Below are positions 25,275 through 34,287 of a DNA stretch of 64,000 nt, in pieces. The notes beneath the pieces are model-generated. The model saw only the letters and a list, made by a program, of their open reading frames with translations. It was not told where the DNA came from and made no database searches. Every line of letters begins with the position of its first letter. Within the stretch, counting starts at the first letter, position 1. Location of the stretch: positions 1,313,890 to 1,377,889 of the forward strand of contig NZ_LJJB01000007.1 of NCBI RefSeq assembly GCF_001420695.1, given 5' to 3'. This DNA comes from Brevibacillus choshinensis. GTDB taxonomy: Bacteria; Bacillota; Bacilli; Brevibacillales; Brevibacillaceae. The position numbers were made by a program, and so were the translations under genes.

Positions 25275-25290
25275 TGTTGAAAGCGCTATC
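25275..25290. promoter_or_regulatory. cre-like catabolite-repression site before kbl
   Basis: TTGAAAGCGCTATCTT matches the Bacillus cre consensus (WTGNNARCGNWWWCAW) at all defined positions but one. It lies about 185 bases before the kbl start in an otherwise featureless 285-base gap. Confidence 0.4.
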
Positions 25291-25474
25291 TTTTGTGTCT
25301 TTGTGATATGGACAGATAGAGAATAAAGTGGTAATCTAGATGTAAATAAGGTTGATATCAAGCGATTTCATAAATTTTTATATGTCCGTATGGAGTGCAC
25401 ACTTGTTTTTGTGGAAATTACTTCCGAAGCGTACAGGTGTTCAGAGCCACGGCTGAATGATGGAGGGATTTGAC

Positions 25475-26668
25475 TTGGCGAGCAAAACATTGGCAGCATT
25501 TTTACACGACAACCTGGAAGATCTGAAAAACAAGGGACTCTACAATGTGATCGATCCCTTGCAAAGTGCGAACGGACCCGTGATCACCATTTCCGGAAAA
25601 GAACTGATCAACCTTTCCTCGAATAACTACTTGGGTCTTGCTACTGACCAGCGTCTGATCGATGCAGCGGTAGCTGCTGCCCAGAAGTACGGAGTAGGGG
25701 CAGGTGCGGTTCGCACGATCAACGGAACGCTGGAGCTTCACGTGCAGCTAGAAGAGAAGCTAGCAGCCTTCAAGCACACAGAAGCAGCGATTGCCTACCA
25801 GTCCGGTTTTAATTGCAATATGGCCGCGATCTCTGCTGTGATGGACAAAGACGATGCAATCTTGTCCGACGAGCTGAATCATGCCTCCATCATTGACGGC
25901 TGCCGCCTGTCGCGCGCCCAGATCATTCGCGTGAATCATTCGGACATCGATGACCTTCGCGCCAAGGCCAAGGAAGCAAAAGAGTCTGGCAAGTACAAGA
26001 AGCTGATGGTAATTACAGATGGCGTATTCTCGATGGATGGCGATATTGCCAAACTGCCGGAGATTGTCGAGGTAGCTGAAGAATTTGACATCATGACGTA
26101 CGTCGACGATGCACACGGTTCTGGGGTACTGGGTAAAGGTGCGGGTACTGTCAAGCACTTTGGCTTGTCCGACAAAATCGACTTCCAGATCGGAACGTTG
26201 TCCAAGGCGATCGGGGTAGTAGGTGGTTATGTGGCAGGACGTCAAGAGCTGATTGACTGGCTAAAAGTCCGCAGCCGTCCGTTCCTCTTCTCGACTGCAT
26301 TGACCCCAGCGGATGTAGCTGCATCGATTACTGCTATCGACATCCTGCAAAGCAGCACGGAGCTCCACGATAAGCTGTGGGATAACGGGCATTATTTGAA
26401 AAAAGGGTTAAAAGAGCTCGGATTTAACATCGGAGCAAGTGAAACCCCGATCACGCCTTGCATCATCGGGGACGAGCAACAGACACAGGAATTCAGTAAA
26501 CGACTCTACCAAGAAGGCGTCTACGCCAAAGCGATCGTGTTCCCTACTGTAGCAAAAGGAACAGGCCGCGTGCGGAATATGCCGACTGCTGCACATACAA
26601 AAGAAATGCTGGATCGTGCCCTTGGCATCTACGAAAAAGTTGGGAAGGAAATGGGGATCCTGAAATGA
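25475..26668 (+). CDS. kbl: glycine C-acetyltransferase (2-amino-3-ketobutyrate CoA ligase)
   Basis: A 397-residue PLP enzyme of the alpha-oxoamine synthase family. Typical motifs are [10 protein letters not shown], the [11 protein letters not shown] loop, [29 protein letters not shown] and the PLP lysine in [13 protein letters not shown]. It converts 2-amino-3-ketobutyrate and CoA to glycine and acetyl-CoA, the second step of threonine breakdown. GGAGGG at 25462 fits TTG 25475, giving [10 protein letters not shown], better than ATG 25457. It overlaps the dehydrogenase gene by four bases (ATGA), consistent with a coupled two-step pathway. Confidence 0.95.
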   Translation: MASKTLAAFLHDNLEDLKNKGLYNVIDPLQSANGPVITISGKELINLSSNNYLGLATDQRLIDAAVAAAQKYGVGAGAVRTINGTLELHVQLEEKLAAFKHTEAAIAYQSGFNCNMAAISAVMDKDDAILSDELNHASIIDGCRLSRAQIIRVNHSDIDDLRAKAKEAKESGKYKKLMVITDGVFSMDGDIAKLPEIVEVAEEFDIMTYVDDAHGSGVLGKGAGTVKHFGLSDKIDFQIGTLSKAIGVVGGYVAGRQELIDWLKVRSRPFLFSTALTPADVAASITAIDILQSSTELHDKLWDNGHYLKKGLKELGFNIGASETPITPCIIGDEQQTQEFSKRLYQEGVYAKAIVFPTVAKGTGRVRNMPTAAHTKEMLDRALGIYEKVGKEMGILK

Positions 26669-27627
26669 AGAAAATATTAGTCACAGGAGCTTTAGGCCAA
26701 ATTGGGTCAGAGCTCGTTACCAAGCTGCGTGAAGTGTATGGGGGAGACCAGGTTATCGCCACAGATATTCGCAAAAGAGAAGATGATCTTGTGGTGAAAT
26801 CAGGTCCATTTGAGATTCTCGATGTAACGGATGCCAATCGGATGTTCGAGATTGCAAAAACGTATGAGGTTGACACCATCATGCATTTGGCCGCTTTGTT
26901 GTCTGCGACAGCAGAAGCAAAACCATTGCTGGCCTGGAACCTGAACATGGGCGGACTGGTCAATGCTCTCGAAACAGCACGCGAACTGAACTGTCAGTTT
27001 TTCACGCCGAGCTCGATTGGTGCATTTGGCCCATCGACACCTAAAAACGGCACACCGCAAGACACGATTCAGCGTCCAACGACCATGTATGGTGTTAACA
27101 AAGTGTCAGGCGAATTATTGTGCGATTACTACCACCAAAAATTTGGAGTAGATACACGGGGAGTGAGATTCCCGGGCCTGATTTCGTACGTAGCACCTCC
27201 TGGTGGAGGAACGACGGATTACGCCGTTGAAATTTACTACAAAGCGATTCAAGAGGGGGCTTACACCTCCTACATCGCCAAAGACACATACATGGACATG
27301 ATGTACATGCCAGATGCGCTGAATGCGATCATCACGCTCATGGAAGCGGATGGGTCTAAACTGAAACACCGCAATGCCTTCAACGTGACGGCCATGAGCA
27401 TCGAGCCAGAGCAAGTAGCGGCTGCGATTCGCAAGCACATCCCTGAATTCAAGCTCTCCTATCAGGTAGATCCGGTACGTCAGGCGATTGCCGACAGCTG
27501 GCCAAACTCCATCGACGCTACGGCTGCCATAGAAGAGTGGGGCTTCACCTTCGAGTATGATTTGGAAAAAATGACCGAAGATATGCTCACCAAACTGCGG
27601 GGAAAGCTTCTCCAAATGGTTGGATGA
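26665..27627 (+). CDS. tdh: L-threonine 3-dehydrogenase, short-chain (epimerase-like) type
   Basis: A 320-residue NAD-dependent member of the extended short-chain dehydrogenase family. The Rossmann motif is [11 protein letters not shown] at the N-terminus, and the catalytic Ser...Tyr-x3-Lys is seen in [10 protein letters not shown] and [12 protein letters not shown]. It differs from the zinc-dependent Tdh but catalyses the same oxidation of threonine to 2-amino-3-ketobutyrate, which Kbl then cleaves. Its assignment rests on both the sequence and the overlap with kbl. A terminator follows. Confidence 0.92.
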   Translation: MKKILVTGALGQIGSELVTKLREVYGGDQVIATDIRKREDDLVVKSGPFEILDVTDANRMFEIAKTYEVDTIMHLAALLSATAEAKPLLAWNLNMGGLVNALETARELNCQFFTPSSIGAFGPSTPKNGTPQDTIQRPTTMYGVNKVSGELLCDYYHQKFGVDTRGVRFPGLISYVAPPGGGTTDYAVEIYYKAIQEGAYTSYIAKDTYMDMMYMPDALNAIITLMEADGSKLKHRNAFNVTAMSIEPEQVAAAIRKHIPEFKLSYQVDPVRQAIADSWPNSIDATAAIEEWGFTFEYDLEKMTEDMLTKLRGKLLQMVG

Positions 27628-27641
27628 AACAATAGTAATGG

Positions 27642-27690
27642 TAAGACTGTCATCGCTGGCTTGAATCAGCAATGGCAGTCTTATTTTTTT
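27642..27690 (+). terminator. intrinsic terminator of the kbl-tdh operon
   Basis: TAAGACTG pairs with CAGTCTTA around an inner pairing, then seven T. Confidence 0.85.
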
Positions 27691-27842
27691 CCAAACTTTG
27701 GGTACTTTGGATATTCCGTAGAGAAGAAATATATGGTAGAATGATATGCGAACGATTGTTCTGGGTAGGGATTACATCTATTTACCGTGGACATACCAAC
27801 TGCCCAAAATCGTATGCAGAGTGCGTAAAGGAAGGTGTCGGA

Positions 27843-28649
27843 ATGGAGAATGACCGGTATGCTGAAATCGACGCGGTGATTGAATATATACACCGCTATA
27901 TAGATGAACCACTTCCACTTTCCCGTTTGGCTTCGTATGTCGCTTATAGCCCTTATCATTTTACTCGTATTTTCAAAGAAAGAATGGGTCTTTCCCCTCT
28001 GTACTACGTTTCTTCTTTGCGATTGCAAAAAGCAAAAGACTTGCTGCTGCAGACCAACATGAGTGTTCGTGATATCGGGCTGGAGATCGGTCAGCAGAGC
28101 CTCGGCACCTTTTCTACTCGATTTACGGAGAGGGTAGGTGTTACCCCAAGCGTTTTTCGCAATTCGGTTCATGGCACCGATGCAGCCTTCCATTCCTTGC
28201 GCAAGATCCGAGATTGGCAGATGGAGCACCCGCCTTCTCCTGGGAGGGCGCGTGTAGTAGGAACCATACATGCAGATCTTCCTTTTGAAGGTGTTATTCT
28301 TATCGGCCTTTTTGCCAAACCTATTCCAGAGGGACTCCCACTCTATGGAACAGTTCTTTCCTCATTAGGACATTTCAGTTTTAGGGGTGTCAAGCCTGGT
28401 ACATATTACATCATGGCAACCTCGATCCACTGGGAGATGCAGGCAAAGGAAATCTTGCTCCCTCACTCGACCTTACGCACTCGATCCAAGGAGCCGATCG
28501 TGGTCACTACCGAAACGATTGTTCCTCATCAAGATGTGTGGCTCTTCCCGCCACGTCCAGACGATCCTCCTATCTTGATTTCTCTTCCCTTGTTGATGAA
28601 CCAATTCTTAACGAGGTACGCAAATCAAACCCTAATTAATGAAAAATAA
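27843..28649 (+). CDS. AraC-family transcriptional regulator
   Basis: A 268-residue regulator with the DNA-binding domain at the N-terminus: two helix-turn-helices (LSRLASYVAYSPYHFTRIFK and VRDIGLEIGQQSLGTFSTRF) ending in GVTPSVFR. The C-terminal part (about residues 120-268) is an unassigned ligand-type domain. The start is ATG 27843 after AAGGAAGG; the frame is open back to 27672. It stands alone after the threonine operon. The target genes cannot be read from the sequence. Confidence 0.85.
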   Translation: MENDRYAEIDAVIEYIHRYIDEPLPLSRLASYVAYSPYHFTRIFKERMGLSPLYYVSSLRLQKAKDLLLQTNMSVRDIGLEIGQQSLGTFSTRFTERVGVTPSVFRNSVHGTDAAFHSLRKIRDWQMEHPPSPGRARVVGTIHADLPFEGVILIGLFAKPIPEGLPLYGTVLSSLGHFSFRGVKPGTYYIMATSIHWEMQAKEILLPHSTLRTRSKEPIVVTTETIVPHQDVWLFPPRPDDPPILISLPLLMNQFLTRYANQTLINEK

Positions 28650-28949
28650 ATCCAAGTAAGAATGACTATGTATCTTCCCGTCACTCCATCACGTAATCCA
28701 TTAAAATATCCGCCTACAGAATGTCAAGATAACCATAAAATCCAATTATTAATATTAACCAGCAAAAACAATGTAGGGTAGCTCGGTTCATGTTGGTTCT
28801 CAGCCTAGAAGATTTACCTAATTTACTCCATAATCTATTAATTATGTATGCAACGAAAACTGTTGAGAATCCAGTCCAGTAATAGATACTGGCCGTGTCT
28901 ATTACTTTATTAAAGGTTACCTCAATAAATTCCCGTGGAATATTAAAAT

Positions 28950-29179
28950 GTAATGGCGAGTATGTTGGCGGGAGCCATGAAACTTGGAAAGATGCCGAAC
29001 AAAAATGAATTGTTTAGCTTGAATGGCTATAAGGATATGGGGGGAACCCGGCATACCTGGATGACAATCGGCTGATGGTCACCCTTCGAATCATGACAGG
29101 CATAAGCGCAGATACGTTCAATCCGAAGAGCGAAACGACGCGTGCACAATCGGCGGTCGTATTCATAAGGATGCTATAA
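28950..29179 (+). pseudogene. S-layer-homology domain remnant
   Basis: Two fragments in different frames read like the end of an SLH repeat: GAMKLGKMPNKNELFSLNGY and then, from ATG 29075, LRIMTGISADTFNPKSETTR ending in AQSAVVFIRML before a stop. The pattern G-x-S-x-D-x-F-x-P-x-x-x-x-T-R-A-x-x-A is the SLH hallmark. The rest of the protein is lost. It may derive from a wall-anchored enzyme like those at 32278 and 50531. Confidence 0.65.
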
Positions 29180-29227
29180 GCGCTTGAAATGATGGGCTGA
29201 TGCAAAATCGCAAGGCATAAACAAAGT

Positions 29228-29266
29228 CCCCGCCTGAGTGGAAATAAATCCACTCGGGCGGTTTTG
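29228..29266 (+). terminator. intrinsic terminator after the SLH remnant
   Basis: CCGCCTGAGTGGA pairs with TCCACTCGGGCGG across AATAAA (one wobble), then TTTT. Confidence 0.8.
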
Positions 29267-29676
29267 TATTTTTCGTCGTTACCAGATCGTTGTCGACGCC
29301 GTTTCCCTCGAACAACTTGAAGAAGCGCGCTCACTCTGATTCTTGATGCTCGCGAGTTCCTCCCCAGAGAAAAATTTAATTCTGCTTTGAAATTTATTAT
29401 TGGACGTATTTACTTATATAACGAAATTGATATACGTTCATCTATGGATGATGTATTCAATTTCCAAATCATCAGCATGTGACAAGATGACTCTGATGAG
29501 TAGATACGCAGGGCGGAGGCAACGGAGGCCGGAAAGTGGTTCATCTGGGGACCTGTCCCGCTCGTTGCTGCGGGTAGCTCCGTTCATTTTGTGTCACGTG
29601 ACATTATGACACTTGCGGATTTGACATCAAGATCCGTAGAATTCATCTACTACTTGGAAAGGATGTGGTCTCTTTG

Positions 29677-30264
29677 ATGGCCAGAACCGTCGTCAGCTTT
29701 GTTCAAAACGGATATTTCCTGCTGCTTACTTTCGTCACCGGATTGTTTTACTTCAGCTTTTATCTGGTCGCTCTTACATTGGGCTTCAGCCTTTCGTTTA
29801 CCGTCGCGGGCGTTCCTCTCCTGACTCACGTTTTGCGGACGACGACCGCCTTCCTGCAATTTGAACGAGTACAGACCAAGATCTATACGGACATTACCAC
29901 CGAGCCTTGCGTTAAATCCGTCACCCCCGATGTGTCCAACTGGCTTCAAGCGAAAAAGGAGCTGCTGAACCTACGCAACTGGATCGCAATTGGCTGGCTG
30001 CTGTTGAAATTTCCGATAGGGATTTTAAGTCTGATCAGTGCGACCTTGCTCTATGCGGCGCCGCTTGTATTGATTGCGGTCCCGTTCCTCTATCGGTTTA
30101 TCAACCTTTCCTTTATGGGTGCGGCGGTAGATACGGTTGCCAAAGCCGTGATGGTATCGGCCACAGGGGTCGTATTGATGATGGTGAGCTACAGGCTTGC
30201 GGGCAGCTTGGCGCGCTTGATAGGTGGCTACACGCGTCTGATGATCAAGCATGTGAACCAGTAG
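29677..30264 (+). CDS. putative-sensor membrane protein
   Basis: A roughly 195-residue membrane protein that resembles the putative sensor family (Pfam Sensor), often found next to or fused with histidine kinases. Hydrophobic segments are FVQNGYFLLLTFVTGLFYFS, a following VALTLGFSLSF stretch, LLYAAPLVLIAVPFL and MVSATGVVLMMVS; the loop LRTTTAFLQFERV is also family-like. The start is uncertain: ATG 29677, TTG 29674 or GTG 29665 are all close to GGAAAGGA. It precedes the kinase-regulator fusion by 95 bases and probably feeds it a signal. Confidence 0.7.
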   Translation: MARTVVSFVQNGYFLLLTFVTGLFYFSFYLVALTLGFSLSFTVAGVPLLTHVLRTTTAFLQFERVQTKIYTDITTEPCVKSVTPDVSNWLQAKKELLNLRNWIAIGWLLLKFPIGILSLISATLLYAAPLVLIAVPFLYRFINLSFMGAAVDTVAKAVMVSATGVVLMMVSYRLAGSLARLIGGYTRLMIKHVNQ

Positions 30265-30292
30265 ACGCCATGCCCGTAGGTCGTCGGATGGT

Positions 30293-30320
30293 AGTTTACT
30301 CAATAGCAGTTTACTCAATA
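30293..30320 (+). repeat. two 13-base direct repeats before the kinase-regulator gene
   Basis: AGTTTACTCAATA occurs at 30293-30305 and again at 30308-30320, a 15-base period, 40 bases before the coding region. Possible binding site for the NarL-type output domain encoded downstream. Confidence 0.5.
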
Positions 30321-30359
30321 CTATTTACATAATGTCATACTGAAGGTCTTTAGGGGTTG

Positions 30360-32165
30360 ATGGTTTTGTTCGATATGGTCAAGCAATGGTACTGGTACAA
30401 CTGGCTCATGTTCATAATCCGCCTGATATGCAGCATTTCTCTCGTGTTTACGACTATAGAGCTGCAAGATTATTTCACGTTGCCGATTGTGGTCCTTGTG
30501 CTGTGGCAGCTGATTGCATTTTCCGTTCCATGGCTTTGCTTGCAGCTCGATTATAAATACTACCTGTATACCGAAATCGTGATCTCGGGCGGGTTGTGCT
30601 TGTATCTGGCTTCATTTTTTCCGCAAGCCTACTTATCATTCCTGCTGTATGCCTTTTTAATTGCTGCCCACAGCGCGCAAAGGGCCTATCTCTGGTCAGG
30701 GCCTTTATCCATATTGATCCTGCCCGCTATAATCAAGCTGCTTGCAGAGCAGAGTGAATACTGGGTCATGGCCGTTCACATCGGGATGGCGTATGTCTTC
30801 GGATTCTCCTTCCATTTACTCGTGCTCAATCATCGTCAAGGCGAAATTATCCGCGAGCAAAATGCGGTGCTGGAGCAGTACCTGTCCCAAATCGAACGCA
30901 TCACTCTTGCCGAAGAGCGGAACCGGTTGTCCAAAGAACTTCATGATACCGTCGGTCATGCCTACACTTCGCTCATTATGGGATTGGAAACGTTGCGTCC
31001 TGAGCTGGCAACGGATACAGGAACGGAAAGGCTCGACTCCCTATTGAACCTGGCCCGCCAAAATATGGAGGAGGTCAGAAGCTACGTGCATCAAATCGAA
31101 TCGCCGCATGAGGAGCTCCCGCTGCTTCAGTCTTTGAGGAAGCTGGCGGAGGAGTTTCAGGAGCATGCCAAGGTGACGGTTCGTTTCCATGCCTACGGGG
31201 AGGAATACCCTGTAATGAAGCAAGCGAAGATAGCACTCTATCGCTGCCTGCAAGAGTCATTGACGAATGCCGTGCGTCATGGACACTCGACAGAGATTAA
31301 GGTTTCCGTGCAATTCGAGCCCCAGCAGACGAGACTGGAAATTCAAGATAACGGCCGCGGGATGGAGCATGGGAGGGAGGGCTTCGGCTTGAGTGCCATG
31401 AAGGAGCGGGCGATTAATTTGCAAGGCCATGTGGCCGTCTATTCGGAGCTGGGAGAAGGCACTCTGGTTACCTGTACGCTGCCCAGACAAACGGAGCTTA
31501 AGGATGAAGTCATCCGCCTGTTGGTCGTTGATGACCAGCCCTTTATCCGTGAAAGCCTGCGCGCTCTGCTGGAGGAGCAGCAGGATTTGCAGGTTGTCGG
31601 GACGGCAGAGGATGGCGAGCAAGCGATCGAACTGTGCAGGCAGGTTCAGCCGCAGCTGGTGCTTATGGATTTGGAAATGCCGAATGTGGATGGAATCTCC
31701 GCATCCCGTACGATAAAAGAAACGTGGCCCCACATCCGCATTCTGATTCTCACCACGTTCGAGGATACCAGACAGGCTCTTGAGGCGATGCGAAGCGGGG
31801 CGGACGGATACTTGCTGAAGTCCATGCAGCCGTTAGAGCTGGCCGAAACGATACGCACCGTCTACCGCGGGGGCACGCTGATCGATCAGAGCATGTCGCA
31901 CAAATTGTTTGCCCAACTGGAAGCGGACAATAGCGGGGATGATCCTTCGTCAATCAAAGCGTCATCGGCCTATGACTTAACGCCGCGGGAGCTTGAAATT
32001 TTACAGTTCGTATCCAAAGGGCTGCGATATAAAAGCATTGCTAACAAATTGTATTTATCTGATGGTACGGTTCGAAACTATGCGTCATCGGCTTATATGA
32101 AGCTGGGGGTCCGCAACCGGGAGGAAGCGGTGCAAAAAGCCAGGGAGGCTGGGCTTCTGGAATAA
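30360..32165 (+). CDS. histidine kinase fused to a NarL-type response regulator
   Basis: A roughly 601-residue single chain. Residues 1-160 form six hydrophobic segments. A HisKA_3 dimerisation domain follows with the phospho-accepting His in LSKELHDTVGHAYTS, then an HATPase with NGRGMEHGREGFGLSAMKER. Near residue 385 a receiver domain begins (RLLVVDDQPF) with phospho-Asp in VLMDLEMPNVDG, and the chain ends in a LuxR/NarL helix-turn-helix (LTPRELEILQFVSKGLRYKS). Normally the kinase and regulator are two overlapping genes; here no stop separates them. A membrane-tethered DNA-binding protein would be unusual. The start is ATG 30360 or TTG 30357; no strong ribosome site is visible. Confidence 0.88.
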   Translation: MVLFDMVKQWYWYNWLMFIIRLICSISLVFTTIELQDYFTLPIVVLVLWQLIAFSVPWLCLQLDYKYYLYTEIVISGGLCLYLASFFPQAYLSFLLYAFLIAAHSAQRAYLWSGPLSILILPAIIKLLAEQSEYWVMAVHIGMAYVFGFSFHLLVLNHRQGEIIREQNAVLEQYLSQIERITLAEERNRLSKELHDTVGHAYTSLIMGLETLRPELATDTGTERLDSLLNLARQNMEEVRSYVHQIESPHEELPLLQSLRKLAEEFQEHAKVTVRFHAYGEEYPVMKQAKIALYRCLQESLTNAVRHGHSTEIKVSVQFEPQQTRLEIQDNGRGMEHGREGFGLSAMKERAINLQGHVAVYSELGEGTLVTCTLPRQTELKDEVIRLLVVDDQPFIRESLRALLEEQQDLQVVGTAEDGEQAIELCRQVQPQLVLMDLEMPNVDGISASRTIKETWPHIRILILTTFEDTRQALEAMRSGADGYLLKSMQPLELAETIRTVYRGGTLIDQSMSHKLFAQLEADNSGDDPSSIKASSAYDLTPRELEILQFVSKGLRYKSIANKLYLSDGTVRNYASSAYMKLGVRNREEAVQKAREAGLLE

Positions 32166-32186
32166 CCTCCAAGTTATATATCATGG

Positions 32187-32245
32187 TGGCGGATGCCGAC
32201 TTACGGAGTGATTCTACTTCGTATGATCGAACATCCGCCATTTAG
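32187..32245. terminator. possible terminator after the kinase-regulator gene
   Basis: TGGCGGATG pairs perfectly with CATCCGCCA across a 36-base loop, followed by a T-rich stretch. The long loop makes this uncertain. Confidence 0.4.
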
Positions 32246-32277
32246 ATTTTTAAAGGCCTTTTTTTACTTTTTCAGAA

Positions 32278-34287
32278 TTATGGTTTCCGTTCATTACGGA
32301 TTGGCAATGTGTAGTAATCAAATGCCAGATCCAATAAGGCACTCGCTTCCTGCCGCTTCAGTAGCTGCTTGGAACGGAAGTCGATGGAGCCGTCCGAATT
32401 GATCTTGGTATCCGGGTCCATGATGCCTTGGGATACAAGGGTTGAGATGGCTTCAACTGCCCAGGCATCCGTTTCGCCACGCAATGTAACCTTGGCTCCA
32501 GGCTCAGCTTGTCTCAGGTTTTGGATCATAACTGCTGCCATCTGTCTGGTGACAGGAGAATCAGGCTTATAATTAGGTAATCCGGACAACATCTGCTTCT
32601 TGTTTGGTTCAATCGTATAAGGCATGGCTTCCCAGCCATGGGCGCGCAGTAGCAACTCCGAGAACTCACCCTGAGTTAACGTTCCATTCGGATCGAAGCG
32701 GGTAGCTGTCTTGCCGTCCATGATCTTTAAAGCATGGAGATTTTGAATATAAGACGTATACTTGCTGTCTGCCGGTACATCAGTGAATGGCGCATCCGTA
32801 TCTACTTTTTGTGCATAACCCACGTAGTGCGGAAGCGTCATGTAATAGAAATAGGTGATTTGGCCTGCCCCATTTTTTTGAAAGGCTACTTTATTGCCGG
32901 CTTCATCCTCAAAGAGTAACGGGTGGATCATTTTCAGCGTACTCTTGCCCAGATCTCCTGTCTCCATAACCAATTTTCCGTCTGAATAGGAAACGTGGGT
33001 TCTCATGGATCCAAGACGCGTGTTTTGGTACAAGCCCGTGTAGTCCTTGGCCTGCTGCTCACTGATTGCCGAATAGGATGGCTGTGGAGCCGCTTCTTTT
33101 CTCGGATAATAATGATTCATAAATGCCTCATACACGTCGAGACTCATCAGAGAGTCGTTATTGTAGGACATGCAGAACCCTGTATTTTTCTCCGGCAGAA
33201 GAACAATCAAGGAAGAATGCCCGGTCACATTTCCCCCTTTGAGAACCACATGTTGACCATTCATATTCTCTTTGAAGTAGCCTTCGAATCCGATGGTTGT
33301 GACAGGGTACTCTTTGTCAGGGAATACCTGGTAGGTGTGCATTTGCTCGATGCTCTTGGAACTTAAGATTTCTTTGCCTTCATACGTTCCTTTGTTCAGA
33401 TGCATCATGAGGTACTTCACCATGTCATCTGCGGTTGATACCATGCCGCCGCTAGGCCGATCAGTTGGTTTGAATCCCTCCAGGGGGATCAGCTCGCCTT
33501 TTGGCCCATAATGGGCAGCCATTCTGCCCAACAGTTCGGGGGTAAACCGCACATTCGTCGAGTTCATGCCTAACGGCTTGAAAATATTATCCTCCATATA
33601 CTGGGCGAATGACATGCCCGCTACTTCCCCTACCGCATACCCCGCCAGTGTGAACCCAAAATTATCGTAGGTGTACGCTTCCCCCGGAGGCCTGACAACA
33701 GTCGGCATATTCGCTTCGAGAGACTCCTTCATTGGGAAGAATTGATTCACATATTCCGGCTTCGATCCCGAGAGAATATCCGGTTTGTCAAAGCCGCTGG
33801 TATACGTAAGCAGGTCGTACATCGTCAGTTTTTTCCCTGTTGTATTCGGTACCTTCATCCCTCCCAGGTATTCCTGGATATCGTGATGCAAATCAATCTT
33901 TCCCTTATCGACCAGCTGCATAGCTGCCAATGCCGTGAACTGCTTCGTCACAGAACCAATTTGGAATACGGTGCTGCTGTCTACCGGAATTTTATTTTCC
34001 CTGTCGGCATAACCGTAACCCTTGCTTAGCAGCACTTTCCCATTCGATACGACCGCAAAATTAGAACCAACCGTATTATACTTCTTCATCGCGTCCGCAA
34101 AGATGCCATCTGCAAAGGCCTCCAGTTCCTTGGCATCCCGCGGCCCCTCCTGGCTGGCCTCCTCAGATGCAACTGGCGGGGTATTGGGTGCGTTCCCTGA
34201 CCCCATGCAAGCGGTAATGACCGTAGCAGTTAATACCAGAAGAGTTAATAGCAGAACTGCGAGTTTCGTGCGAGTCCATTTCTTCAT
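32278..34287 (-). CDS. lipoprotein serine hydrolase (class C beta-lactamase fold) with C-terminal SLH repeats
   Basis: A 669-residue exported protein. It has a lipoprotein signal with Cys27 in VITACMGSG, then a class C beta-lactamase/DD-peptidase fold with Ser112-x-x-Lys115 (GSVTK), Tyr-Asp-Asn in YTYDNFGF, and KGGNVTG as the third motif. A small C-terminal beta domain follows (about 400-500), then two to three SLH-like segments (APFTDVPADSKYTSYIQNLH, VTRQMAAVMIQNL, SKQLLKRQEASALLDLA). The start is ATG 34287, because AAGGAGA lies inside the longer frame. Lipid and SLH anchoring together are unusual. It would act on D-amino-acid esters or peptides at the cell surface. Confidence 0.85.
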   Translation of the reverse strand: MKKWTRTKLAVLLLTLLVLTATVITACMGSGNAPNTPPVASEEASQEGPRDAKELEAFADGIFADAMKKYNTVGSNFAVVSNGKVLLSKGYGYADRENKIPVDSSTVFQIGSVTKQFTALAAMQLVDKGKIDLHHDIQEYLGGMKVPNTTGKKLTMYDLLTYTSGFDKPDILSGSKPEYVNQFFPMKESLEANMPTVVRPPGEAYTYDNFGFTLAGYAVGEVAGMSFAQYMEDNIFKPLGMNSTNVRFTPELLGRMAAHYGPKGELIPLEGFKPTDRPSGGMVSTADDMVKYLMMHLNKGTYEGKEILSSKSIEQMHTYQVFPDKEYPVTTIGFEGYFKENMNGQHVVLKGGNVTGHSSLIVLLPEKNTGFCMSYNNDSLMSLDVYEAFMNHYYPRKEAAPQPSYSAISEQQAKDYTGLYQNTRLGSMRTHVSYSDGKLVMETGDLGKSTLKMIHPLLFEDEAGNKVAFQKNGAGQITYFYYMTLPHYVGYAQKVDTDAPFTDVPADSKYTSYIQNLHALKIMDGKTATRFDPNGTLTQGEFSELLLRAHGWEAMPYTIEPNKKQMLSGLPNYKPDSPVTRQMAAVMIQNLRQAEPGAKVTLRGETDAWAVEAISTLVSQGIMDPDTKINSDGSIDFRSKQLLKRQEASALLDLAFDYYTLPIRNERKP

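Larger units (their letters stand above)
28650..29676. other. non-coding stretch with gene remnants
   Basis: About 1 kb without an intact gene. It holds a weak hairpin with T-rich tail (28878-28912: AGTAATAGA...TCTATTACT), an SLH-domain remnant (28950-29179) and a terminator (29228-29266). I see nothing else that can be supported. Confidence 0.7.
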
